Below are positions 8,101 through 15,471 of a DNA stretch of 64,000 nucleotides, piece by piece. This DNA comes from JAAYFJ01 sp964344295. Lineage in GTDB: Bacteria > Bacillota > Clostridia > Tissierellales > Peptoniphilaceae. How positions within the stretch are numbered: the stretch's first letter is position 1; every line of letters starts with the position of its first letter. Under the pieces are notes generated by a model. The model was given only the letters and a program-made list of their open reading frames with translations, was not told the origin of the DNA and made no database searches. The translations under genes were made by a program, and so were the position numbers. The stretch is taken from the NCBI GenBank assembly GCA_964344295.1, contig CAYFMR010000003.1, positions 1 through 64,000 on the forward strand. The letters are read 5' to 3'.

Positions 8101-8817
8101 CAAGCGGGAGCAGAGGTGCGAACCTTCATCTTTGACGATCGTGATCCGGAAACTTATCCGACTATGGTGGAACAATTGGCTATCGCCATTAATGGGTGTA
8201 ACATTTTGGCATTCCCCGACGGCTGTGTCTATGGTCAAGAACCGGAAGTGGCTGGCAAGTTTATGGAAAATCTCCTGCACGAACACCAAATCATGGTGGC
8301 CTGTCAAAGCCTCTTAGCTCGTAAAGGATTGATCTTAGGCATTGGTGACAGCTTTACGGGACTGTTGCACGCTGGTTACTTCGAAGAAGAGTTGGGTGCT
8401 CCCACAACCATGCGCACCAGTTACCATGCTCGCGGAAGGTTCACCCATACCCTTAACCACGTCAAAGTGCAAACGAATGATAGCCCGTGGCTATGCCTGA
8501 TGAAACCGGGAGATATGTACACCGTGCCCGTAGCAACGCAAATGGGACGCTTTGAAGCGGAAGATGTGGAAGCACTATTAGAAAAAGGTCTGGTTGGTAC
8601 GCGCTTTATCGGACGTACTGGGGAATACGAAAACAGTTTAATCGCTAATCCCACCGGATCCATGGCTCAAATCGAAAGTCTCTTAAGCCCCAACAAACAA
8701 GTCTTCGGCACCATTGCGGCCATTGACCGAGTCGGCACAGGACTTTACCAAAACCGTGAAAACCTTGGATTACACCAAATTTTCGCCTCGGCAGTCCATT
8801 ATTTTAAAGGTGAATGA
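5140..8817 (+). CDS. purL: FGAM synthase PurL, single-chain (clade II), with degenerate glutaminase domain
   Basis: This 1225-residue protein should convert FGAR, ATP and an ammonia source to FGAM. The synthetase half is intact: TYWSDHCRHT near 214, NETHNHPTEIEPFGGAST, the second half with GAGGVSVAIGELADG and GGKDSMSG. The C-terminal amidotransferase domain (from about 960) is full length but its catalytic triad is gone. The nucleophile site, normally G-x-C-N-G-[FC]-Q, reads G-I-G-D-S-F-T (Gly1069 for Cys). The normal GHSER near the end reads A-A-I-D-R (Ala1194 for His, Asp1196 for Glu). The frame is continuous. It probably uses free NH4+ directly. Start ATG 5140 follows GAGGAGGG. It is first in the purine operon. 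Confidence 0.95.
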   Translation: MQRFLVEKKPVHNREAIALRHEMEHFLGFHPQDVRVIAVYDLYDVDESEGEKIFREILWDPVLDVQRPQWDDTYQAYRYEAVDGQYDQRGDVTGKLASLLMGRDTLVLSSRIVLVKGLTEEEMNTLKAYHLNAVEYVEVPLDRDSYRPYAEATEPIPTLAGFRKASEDELVSMTAAYGLGMDLDDLLHIQRYFDSIDRDPTETELKLLETYWSDHCRHTTFNTVIDEIRWNDEETVRAIGEAFQSYVDSRGYVFGDQERPLTLMDLATINAREVTKKGLLDDKEKSDEVNAASIEIDIEVDGRPERWLLMFKNETHNHPTEIEPFGGASTCLGGAIRDPLSGRAYVYQAIRITGCGNPLTSWEDTLEGKLPQRKITLKAMEGYSSYGYQIGATTGALKEVYHDGFVAKRMELGALVAAAPKAQVTRGKAMPGDVVILLGGRTGRDGLGAAVGSSKKHTEDSLDHGGTDVQKGNPLIERRIVRLFRRPEASKLIKVCNDFGAGGVSVAIGELADGLLIQLDAVPVKYPGMNGTEIALSESQERMAVVIAAEDVAEFMQYAAEEACDATIVAEVTEDPVVKMMWRGQEIVRIDRSFIDTNGVQKHTTLEIRGPEGTYFETKTPSLEHMKSVMGTLEQAYQGDMTMSFDASVGGGTVLLPYGGINRLTPTQGMVAILPVEEGETDTCSIMSYGYNPKLASWSPFHGGYYAVLESLARMTAMGGDASKARLTFQEYFERLGNDPEKWGKPFQALLGAFLVQKAFDTPAIGGKDSMSGTFEELHVPPTLVSFAVGTTTVDHVVSPELKAPGRSLVWLHLDRNEDQLVDLEQAKKAYKAVYELVRGGHVYAAMAVEAGGIYATVAKMALGNGIGVKLNDVQAELWGMDLHGDLLLEMDQPHLLSHGIELGITTADGMVTYAGETLSLETLTDIYIAPLKPVFEGGYQAATKEVPAERLHAGQVESFATGYGPQVLIPVFFGSHGEYSLKKQFLQAGAEVRTFIFDDRDPETYPTMVEQLAIAINGCNILAFPDGCVYGQEPEVAGKFMENLLHEHQIMVACQSLLARKGLILGIGDSFTGLLHAGYFEEELGAPTTMRTSYHARGRFTHTLNHVKVQTNDSPWLCLMKPGDMYTVPVATQMGRFEAEDVEALLEKGLVGTRFIGRTGEYENSLIANPTGSMAQIESLLSPNKQVFGTIAAIDRVGTGLYQNRENLGLHQIFASAVHYFKGE

Positions 8818-8834
8818 GAACATAGGAGGACGGT

Positions 8835-9332
8835 ATGAAAGTCGGTATTATTATGGGCAGCTCTTCGGATCAAGAAATCGCAAAGAAAGTTGCCGTCACA
8901 TTAAATAAATTCGATGTGGAATATGATGTAGAGGTGATTTCAGCTCACCGCACCCCACAAAAGGCATTGGATTTTGCGACGCATGCGAAGCAAAACGGTT
9001 ATGGCGTCATCATCGCCATAGCGGGCATGGCAGCACACCTAGGTGGTGTGTTGGCGGCCCTGACGACGTTGCCGGTGATTGGCATTCCTGTCAAGAGTTC
9101 GATGATGGGCGGATTGGATGCCCTCTTGTCCATGGTACAAATGCCCAAAAATGTGCCCGTCGCTACGGTGGCCATCAACGGCGGTGAAAACGCTGCCATT
9201 TTAGCAGTCCAGATGATGGCGTTATCAGACGAAGTGCTGGCCAAGAAATTGGAACAATTTAAGGCTGATTTAGTCAAAGACGTCGATGCCATGAATGAAG
9301 AAGTGGCAAAATATAGGGAGGAATGGGATTGA
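8835..9332 (+). CDS. purE: 5-(carboxyamino)imidazole ribonucleotide mutase PurE
   Basis: This 165-residue protein matches class I PurE: the N-terminal MGSSSD nucleotide/phosphate loop, the SAHRTP motif near 40, AAHLGGVLAALTTLPVIGIPV and the GGLDALLSMVQMP motif. It moves the carboxylate of N5-CAIR to C4 to give CAIR. Class I enzymes normally work with PurK, which is not in this operon. It lies 17 bases after purL with AGGAGG upstream. Its stop overlaps the TTG start of purF. A C-terminal helical tail of about 20 residues is acidic. Confidence 0.95.
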   Translation: MKVGIIMGSSSDQEIAKKVAVTLNKFDVEYDVEVISAHRTPQKALDFATHAKQNGYGVIIAIAGMAAHLGGVLAALTTLPVIGIPVKSSMMGGLDALLSMVQMPKNVPVATVAINGGENAAILAVQMMALSDEVLAKKLEQFKADLVKDVDAMNEEVAKYREEWD

Positions 9333-10675
9333 GCGGCATTATCGGCATGATCAGTGAAAAGGACCAACACGTTAGCCGTTTGGCCTACTATGGTCTTTAT
9401 GGCTTGCAACACCGTGGTCAGGTCTGTGCAGGGATGGCGGTGAATAATAACGGCTTTATCGACTACACAAAAGAGATGGGCCTGGTTCACGAGGTGCTTA
9501 CGAGTGATCGCATTGAACGATTGGTGGGCAACATGGCGGTAGGCCAAGTGAACACCAACTCCGGCATCGGTGCCGGCAATACGGTGCAAAATGCACAACC
9601 CCTGGTTGTAGGATACAAAGAAGGTGGCATGGCTCTGGTGTATGACGGGGCCATCGTCAACTACAAAATGCTAAAAGACGAGATGGAACAGCAGGGTGCC
9701 ATCTTCCAAAGCCAGCTAGACGGTGAAGTGATCGCCATGCTCATCGCTCGGTTCCACAAGGACAAGATTGAAGAGGCGATTGTGAAAACGCTAGAAGTCA
9801 TTGAGGGGTCCTATAGCTTTATCATCATGACCAATGACAAACTCTATGCTGCGCGAGATCCTTTCGGCATGAAGCCCTTATCCATTGGAAAGCTAGGGGA
9901 TGGTTATGTCATCGCGAGTGAAACCTGCGGCTTTGATACCATTGGAGCCAAGTTCTTACGCGACGTACAGCCAGGAGAGCTCTTGTGTTTAGATGAACAG
10001 GGAGTGCGCACCATCCAAGTGAAACCGAAGGAACGCCGCCTGTGCTTTTTTGAAATGGTGTATTTTTCTCGTCCTGATTCCATGGTGGACGGCGAGAGCA
10101 TTTACCTATCTCGGGCAGCCTGTGGTCGCCAATTGGCTCGAGAATGTCCTGTGGATGCGGATATCGTCATCGGCGCTCCGGATTCGGGCATTGTGGCCGC
10201 CATTGGTTATGCCGAAGAATCGGGCATACCCTATGCAGAGGGAATCATCAAGAATCGCTACGTGGGTCGCACCTTTATCCAACCCACGCAAGCATTACGC
10301 GAAATTGGGGTGCGCATTAAGCTCAACCCGTTAAAGGAAAATATTCAAGGCAAACGGGTCATCTTGGTGGATGACTCTGTCGTCCGCGGGACGACCATTA
10401 AGCAAACGGTAAAAATGTTAAGGGATGCTGGAGCAACTGAGGTACACATTCGCATTGCCTCGCCACCAGTGCGTTACTCTTGCCACTTGGGCATGGATAC
10501 GCCGTCAGAGGAAAACCTGGTGGCAGCGCAAATATCTGTAAAAGAAATCGAAAAGAGCATTGAAGCTGACTCTTTAGGCTACATTAGCTTAGAGGGTATG
10601 GCCCAGTCGATGAAAGATCCTCACGGTTTTTGCACCGGTTGCTTTAACGGTGTCTATCCCGTACCGAAACGTTGA
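9329..10675 (+). CDS. purF: Amidophosphoribosyltransferase PurF lacking glutaminase residues
   Basis: This protein makes phosphoribosylamine from PRPP, the first step of purine synthesis. I choose TTG 9329: GGGAGG at 9316-9321 is 7 bases from it but only 1 base from ATG 9323. The mature N-terminus would then be Ser-Gly-Ile-Ile-Gly, aligning with the family's Cys-Gly-[IV]-[VF]-Gly: the Ntn nucleophile Cys is Ser. The glutamine-binding GHVRY reads GQVNT (Arg to Asn), and the oxyanion HNGN reads YDGA (Asn to Asp). The transferase motif VILVDDSVVRGTT is intact. The four 4Fe-4S cysteines of the Bacillus type appear kept (RLC, YSC, FCTGC). There is no propeptide. Predicted to use NH4+ directly. 448 residues. 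Confidence 0.93.
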   Translation: MSGIIGMISEKDQHVSRLAYYGLYGLQHRGQVCAGMAVNNNGFIDYTKEMGLVHEVLTSDRIERLVGNMAVGQVNTNSGIGAGNTVQNAQPLVVGYKEGGMALVYDGAIVNYKMLKDEMEQQGAIFQSQLDGEVIAMLIARFHKDKIEEAIVKTLEVIEGSYSFIIMTNDKLYAARDPFGMKPLSIGKLGDGYVIASETCGFDTIGAKFLRDVQPGELLCLDEQGVRTIQVKPKERRLCFFEMVYFSRPDSMVDGESIYLSRAACGRQLARECPVDADIVIGAPDSGIVAAIGYAEESGIPYAEGIIKNRYVGRTFIQPTQALREIGVRIKLNPLKENIQGKRVILVDDSVVRGTTIKQTVKMLRDAGATEVHIRIASPPVRYSCHLGMDTPSEENLVAAQISVKEIEKSIEADSLGYISLEGMAQSMKDPHGFCTGCFNGVYPVPKR

Positions 10676-10686
10676 AAGGAGTAGCA

Positions 10687-11709
10687 ATGGGTTTAACTTA
10701 CCGCGATGCCGGTGTGAACAAAGAAGCCGGATATGAGCAAGTAAAGCTAATCAAAGAAATGGTCAAAAGCACCTACAACGACCAAGTGATATCGGATTTA
10801 GGTGGATTTGCCGGCCTGTTTGCTCCGGATTTCTCCGGAGTGAAAAACCCGGTCTTGGTATCGGGAACCGATGGCGTCGGTAGCAAGTTGAAGCTGGCCT
10901 TTTTAATGGACCGTCACAACACCATTGGTCAAGACTGTGTGGCCATGTGTGTGAACGATATCCTTTGCCAAGGAGCCAAACCACTGTTTTTCCTCGATTA
11001 CATTGCCACGGATCAATTGGTGCCGGAAAAAATGGCAGCTATCGTGCAAGGCATTACCGAAGGCTGTAAATTGGCAGGGGCCGCTTTAATCGGTGGCGAA
11101 ACGGCAGAAATGCCGGGATTCTATCAAAAAGACGAATACGACGTGGCCGGCTTTGTCGTCGGTCTGGTGGATCGGGATAAGATAATCGATGGGTCTACCA
11201 TTGCCGAAGGCGATATTTTAATCGGACTACCCTCTTCTGGTGTGCATTCCAATGGGTTCTCCCTGGTGCGCAAAATCATCTTTGAACGCATGGGAAAAAC
11301 CGTGGACGATGAAGTGCCAGAGCTGGGCATGACCTTAGGAGAAGCGCTGCTGGAGCCGACGCGTATTTACGTGAAGAGTGTGTGGCCCTTAATCGAAAAA
11401 GAACTGGTCAAAGGCATGTGTCACATTACCGGCGGCGGATTTTACGAAAATATTCCCCGCATGATGCCGAAGGGTCTGGGAGCCAAAGTGGATAAAACGG
11501 CCATTAATCGTCCGCCCATCTTCGATGTATTACAAGAGTGGGGTGGCATTGAGGAAGAAGAGATGTACGGTACGTTTAACATGGGGATTGGGCTGGTGAT
11601 GGCCATCGATCCAAACCATGTAGAGGAAGTGATAGCACTTTTAGAAGAAGCCGGCGAAAAACCAGTCCGCCTGGGCGAAGTGGTAGCTGAAGAAGGGGTT
11701 CGTCTATGA
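10687..11709 (+). CDS. purM: AIR synthetase PurM
   Basis: This 340-residue protein is phosphoribosylformylglycinamidine cyclo-ligase, closing the imidazole ring of FGAM with ATP to give AIR. Family marks are the N-terminal TYRDAGV, SGTDGVGSKLKLAF near 60-75, CVNDILCQGAKPLFFLDY, GGETAEMPGFY and the glycine-rich HITGGGFYENIPRM. ATG 10687 follows AAAGGAG with five bases spacing and lies 11 bases after purF. Its stop overlaps the purN start as ATGA, giving translational coupling. Confidence 0.96.
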   Translation: MGLTYRDAGVNKEAGYEQVKLIKEMVKSTYNDQVISDLGGFAGLFAPDFSGVKNPVLVSGTDGVGSKLKLAFLMDRHNTIGQDCVAMCVNDILCQGAKPLFFLDYIATDQLVPEKMAAIVQGITEGCKLAGAALIGGETAEMPGFYQKDEYDVAGFVVGLVDRDKIIDGSTIAEGDILIGLPSSGVHSNGFSLVRKIIFERMGKTVDDEVPELGMTLGEALLEPTRIYVKSVWPLIEKELVKGMCHITGGGFYENIPRMMPKGLGAKVDKTAINRPPIFDVLQEWGGIEEEEMYGTFNMGIGLVMAIDPNHVEEVIALLEEAGEKPVRLGEVVAEEGVRL

Positions 11710-12323
11710 AAAAAATAGGGGTGCTCATCTCCGGAGGAGGCACCAATTTGCAGGCGCTCATAGATGCCGTTGAGGCCGGCACCATAGACGGAGAAATCGC
11801 CGTCGTGATCTCCAATCGCTCCGATGCCTATGGCTTGGAGCGGGCGAGAACTCATGGCATTCCCGCTGTAGTGGCCAAAGGGGAAGAAGAGACCTTAGAG
11901 GCATTGGCGACCCATCAGGTTTACTGGGTTGTGTTGGCGGGCTATTTAAAAGTGTTATCGCCGGCATTTGTGCGCACATATCCAAACCGCATCATCAATA
12001 TTCACCCCTCCCTGATTCCCGCTTTTTGTGGTGATGGTTATTACGGGATGAGGGTACATGAAGCGGTATACGAAAAAGGCGCAAAAGTGTCCGGAGCCAC
12101 CACCCATTTTGTAGATGAAGGCACGGATACGGGCCCGATCATTCGTCAACACGCCGTGGCTTTGGAAGATGATGATACACCTGAGATCATTCAGAAAAAG
12201 GTGTTGGCCGTGGAACACGGACTGTTAGTGGCCACAGTGGCAGATGCAGTCAAAGGACGCTTGGAAGTGAAAGAACACCGTGTAAGACGGAGAAAGGACG
12301 ACCATGAAACGAGCATTAATTAG
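11706..12323 (+). CDS. purN: GAR transformylase PurN
   Basis: This 205-residue protein formylates GAR with 10-formyl-THF. The catalytic Asn-His pair is in NIHPSLIP near residue 100 and the Asp in HFVDEGTDTGPII near 140. The N-terminal LISGGGTNLQALID is the nucleotide-binding loop. It overlaps purM by four bases and purH by twenty. The last 15 or so residues form a basic tail (RVRRRKDD) created by the long overlap with purH and lie beyond the family core. Confidence 0.95.
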   Translation: MKKIGVLISGGGTNLQALIDAVEAGTIDGEIAVVISNRSDAYGLERARTHGIPAVVAKGEEETLEALATHQVYWVVLAGYLKVLSPAFVRTYPNRIINIHPSLIPAFCGDGYYGMRVHEAVYEKGAKVSGATTHFVDEGTDTGPIIRQHAVALEDDDTPEIIQKKVLAVEHGLLVATVADAVKGRLEVKEHRVRRRKDDHETSIN

Positions 12324-13830
12324 TGTATACGACAAAACGGGGGTCGTAGAATTGGCCCAAGCACTGGTGGATATGGGGTGGGAAATCATCTCTACCGGGG
12401 GAACGCACCGCTTATTAGAAGAAAGAGGTCTTCCCGTAATCTCCATTGAAGACGTGACGGGATTTCCGGAAATTCTAGATGGTAGAGTCAAGACGCTACA
12501 TCCCAAAATCCATGCTGGTATTTTGCACCGTCGCAACGTAGAAAGCCACGTGGAAAAAATGAAGGAAATGGGTTTAAAGTCTATTGACATGGTGGTCAAT
12601 AACCTCTACCCTTTTGAAGAAACGCTTAAAAAACCGGGAATAACCCATCAGGATATCATTGAACAAATTGACATCGGCGGCCCATCCATGATTCGTGCCG
12701 CAGCGAAAAATTACCAAGATGTGTTGGTCGTGGTGGATCCAAAAGATTATGACAAAGTGATTGAAAAGCTGCAACAAGATGAAGTGGACCTAGCCTATAA
12801 GCAATACTTAGCCGGTAAGGTCTTCACCTTAACAGCCTATTACGACAGCTTAATCGCACACTACTTTAATGAGCAAAACGGGATTTTGTTCCCGGATTAC
12901 TACACTGACGGCTATCGCATGCAAGAAGTTATGCGCTACGGAGAAAACCCCCATCAAGAGGCGGCTTTCTATGTGGGTGGTCACGTGGAAGGGACCATTG
13001 CCGATGCTAAACAACTGCACGGCAAGGCACTTTCCTACAACAACATCAACGACACCAACGGCGCTATTGTGGCATTACAGGAAATGGACGAGCCGGCTTG
13101 CGTGGCAGTGAAACACTCTAACCCTTGTGGTGTAGCCGTAGGCGAAACCATCTTGGAAGCTTATGAAGGTGCCTACGCTTGTGACCCCGTCTCCATCTTT
13201 GGAGGCATTGTGGCCTTTAACCGTCCTGTAGATGTCCCCACGGCGGAAAAATTAAGCGAGATTTTTTTGGAAGTGATTGTGGCACCTGCGTACCATGAAG
13301 ATGCCTTGGCCATTTTGTCCAAAAAAGCGAACATTCGCCTTTTGCAACTAGACGTTTCCAAACGCCAACCCCACATGGACCTAAAGACTAAAAAGGTGGA
13401 CGGCGGTCTTTTAGTGCAACAAAATGACGGCAAACTAGGTTTGGCAGACTTAAAAGTCGTGTCCAAGGCACAACCGACAGAAAAAGATTTACGTCAATTG
13501 GCCTTTGCTTGGAAGGTGGCCAAACATGTGGCTTCCAACGGCGTCGTCTTGGCCAAAAATGGTAAGACCCTAGGTATCGGTCAAGGAGAAGTCAACCGTG
13601 TGTGGGCTGTGCAAGAAGCTGTTGAACGCGCAGGTGAGGAAGCACAAGGGGCTTACTTGGCCTCCGACGGGTTCTTCCCCTTTAAAGACAGTATCGAAGC
13701 CTTGGCTGCTGCCGGCATCAAAGGCGTCATTCAGCCGGGCGGATCCATCCGCGATCAGGAAGTCATCGACTGTGCAGACGAAAACGGTATGGTCATGATT
13801 TTTACTGGCATGCGTCACTTTAGACATTAA
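12304..13830 (+). CDS. purH: Bifunctional AICAR transformylase / IMP cyclohydrolase PurH
   Basis: This 508-residue protein carries out the last two steps to IMP. The N-terminal cyclohydrolase domain (about 1-195) has STGGT, GFPEILDGRVKTLHPKIHAGIL and NLYPFE. The C-terminal transformylase domain has the Lys-His-x-Asn-Pro-Cys motif (VKHSNPCGVAVGE) and ends with the GGSIRD..GMVMIFTGMRHFRH stretch. Its ATG lies inside the 3' end of purN, with GAAAGGA upstream. Nine bases separate it from purD. Confidence 0.96.
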   Translation: MKRALISVYDKTGVVELAQALVDMGWEIISTGGTHRLLEERGLPVISIEDVTGFPEILDGRVKTLHPKIHAGILHRRNVESHVEKMKEMGLKSIDMVVNNLYPFEETLKKPGITHQDIIEQIDIGGPSMIRAAAKNYQDVLVVVDPKDYDKVIEKLQQDEVDLAYKQYLAGKVFTLTAYYDSLIAHYFNEQNGILFPDYYTDGYRMQEVMRYGENPHQEAAFYVGGHVEGTIADAKQLHGKALSYNNINDTNGAIVALQEMDEPACVAVKHSNPCGVAVGETILEAYEGAYACDPVSIFGGIVAFNRPVDVPTAEKLSEIFLEVIVAPAYHEDALAILSKKANIRLLQLDVSKRQPHMDLKTKKVDGGLLVQQNDGKLGLADLKVVSKAQPTEKDLRQLAFAWKVAKHVASNGVVLAKNGKTLGIGQGEVNRVWAVQEAVERAGEEAQGAYLASDGFFPFKDSIEALAAAGIKGVIQPGGSIRDQEVIDCADENGMVMIFTGMRHFRH

Positions 13831-13839
13831 GGAGGAAAG

Positions 13840-15105
13840 ATGAAGGTTTTAGTCATCGGCGGAGGCGGCCGAGAACATGCCTTAGTTTGGAAACTGGCAC
13901 AATCGCCGAAAGTGACCAAAATCTATGCAGCCCCTGGTAATGGCGGCATAGGAGAGTTGGCGATGAACGTGCCAATTCCGGTGTCTGATCTGGAAGGGCT
14001 CTTGATCTTTGCCAAAGAAGAAGCCATTGACCTGACGGTAGTCGGGCCGGAAGATCCGATGGTGGGTGGCATTGTCGACCGATTCCAAGCCGAGGGGTTA
14101 AAGATTTTCGGTGTGAACCGACAAGCGGCTATGCTGGAAGGTTCCAAAGATGTGGCCAAAGATTTTATGCGACGTCATCACATCCCGACAGCCACGTATC
14201 ACACCTGCCGTAGCTTTGAGGAAGCAAAAGATGCTCTCGCTTTCTACGACTACCCAGTTGTCATCAAAGCCGATGGCCTATGCTTGGGAAAAGGGGTCTT
14301 TATTTGTGAAACGGAAACGGAAGCCGTGGAGGCCTTGGAGCATATCTTTGTGGATCGTATCTTTGGCGATGAAGGCAACCAGGTGGTCATTGAAACATTC
14401 CTAAAGGGGATAGAGGCTTCGTTGCTTTGCCTAGTCCATGAAAAGGGCATTGTGCCCATGGAGTCAGCGAAAGATTATAAGCAAATTGGCGAAGGGGACG
14501 TGGGTCCTAATACCGGCGGTGTCGGCTGCTACAGCCCGAGCCCCCTCTTTGACGATGCCATGAAAGAGCGTATTGCAAAGGAAATTTTAGCGCCCATCCA
14601 TCAGGGACTCTTAGAAGATGAACTCCATTTTCGCGGTGTACTCTTTATTGGATTAATGATTGTGGATGGCAAACCCTATGTGTTAGAGTTTAATGTACGC
14701 TTTGGCGATCCAGAGACAGAAGTGGTGCTTCCACGTTTGCAATCAGACCTGGTGGATGTCTTAGAAAAGACGCTAGACGACACCTTGACACCAGACGACC
14801 TGACCTGGCAACAGGGGACGTGCTTAACGGTGGTAGCCACCAGCGGCGGTTATCCAGGCACCTATGAAAAAGGCAAGGCAATCACCATCGGGAACCTGCC
14901 GCAGGACATTGTCGTTTTTCACAACGGCACTAAAAAAGTGGATGCAGGGTATGTGACTGCGGGCGGTCGTGTCATATCGGTGACCACTGTGGGTGAGGAT
15001 CTGGCGACAGCGGCGCATCGCATCTATCAGGTCATGGACCAAGTGCAATTCGACGGCATGTATTATCGCCGCGATATTGGCCTCGACCGCAAATCGCAAA
15101 TTTAA
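13840..15105 (+). CDS. purD: GAR synthetase PurD
   Basis: This 421-residue ATP-grasp enzyme ligates glycine to phosphoribosylamine. It shows the N-terminal VIGGGGREHALVWKLAQS, the GPEDPMVGGIVD loop, ATP-grasp segment VIKADGLCLGKGVF, the MESAKDYKQIGEGDVGPNTGGVG motif and the metal-binding VLEFNVRFGDPE. AAGGAGG precedes the ATG. It is the last gene of the operon. No terminator is obvious between its stop and the next promoter at 15127. purC, purB and purK are not present in the window. Confidence 0.96.
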   Translation: MKVLVIGGGGREHALVWKLAQSPKVTKIYAAPGNGGIGELAMNVPIPVSDLEGLLIFAKEEAIDLTVVGPEDPMVGGIVDRFQAEGLKIFGVNRQAAMLEGSKDVAKDFMRRHHIPTATYHTCRSFEEAKDALAFYDYPVVIKADGLCLGKGVFICETETEAVEALEHIFVDRIFGDEGNQVVIETFLKGIEASLLCLVHEKGIVPMESAKDYKQIGEGDVGPNTGGVGCYSPSPLFDDAMKERIAKEILAPIHQGLLEDELHFRGVLFIGLMIVDGKPYVLEFNVRFGDPETEVVLPRLQSDLVDVLEKTLDDTLTPDDLTWQQGTCLTVVATSGGYPGTYEKGKAITIGNLPQDIVVFHNGTKKVDAGYVTAGGRVISVTTVGEDLATAAHRIYQVMDQVQFDGMYYRRDIGLDRKSQI

Positions 15106-15126
15106 GCCCAATCACCTAAAAACTTC

Positions 15127-15155
15127 TTGACAATACAGCGACTATGTAATAAACT
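15127..15155 (+). promoter_or_regulatory. Promoter of the T-box leader
   Basis: TTGACA (15127-15132) is followed after 17 bases by TAAACT (15150-15155), only 22 bases downstream of the purD stop. Transcription would start near 15162, just before the stem I sequences of the T-box. Confidence 0.75.
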
Positions 15156-15161
15156 ATCGAG

Positions 15162-15394
15162 CATAAAAGCGACGAGCAAAAACAAGTAGGCTTTCTTTCG
15201 AATCACAGAGAGTTGTCGGTTGGTGTGAGACAATAGGAGAGGGTAAGCTGAATACAGTTTGTGAGCAGCGCACCGAGGGAGACCGAGGCTGCGACGGGGG
15301 CGCCCGTTATAGCGATAGAGTCTAACGTTTACGTTGCACTTGACAAGGCTTTTTTCGTGAGAAAAGAGTAAATTGAGGTGGTACCGCGGATGAT
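15162..15394 (+). ncRNA. Tyrosine-specific T-box riboswitch
   Basis: The leader has T-box landmarks in order: a K-turn-like segment, AGTA on the 5' side of the specifier loop (15185-15188), AGAGAG and the apical GGTTGGTGTGA, then CTGAA-TAC-AG on the 3' side, and the T-box GAGGTGGTACCGCG (15375-15388). The codon after CTGAA is TAC (15253-15255), a Tyr specifier. The variable base after TGG is T, matching a discriminator A as in bacterial tRNA-Tyr; tRNA-Trp usually has G there. Uncharged tRNA-Tyr should stabilise the antiterminator and turn on the downstream lyase. Confidence 0.85.
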
Positions 15395-15427
15395 CCCGCC
15401 CTCTAATCCTGGAGGGCGGGTTTTTTA
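15395..15427 (+). terminator. T-box regulated terminator
   Basis: The GC-rich hairpin CCCGCCCTC / GAGGGCGGG is followed by six T residues, directly after the T-box sequence. It is the default OFF structure competing with the antiterminator. Confidence 0.9.
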
Positions 15428-15471
15428 TGCCATGACCCGACCTTCAAAAAAATAGGAAAGGTGGTATACCC

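Noticed and set aside
8341..8736. Frameshift or sequencing error as the cause of the PurL motif loss
   Set aside because: The frame is continuous, flanking family segments align on both sides, and two separate motifs are changed; GatA and PurF show the same kind of loss in independent genes.
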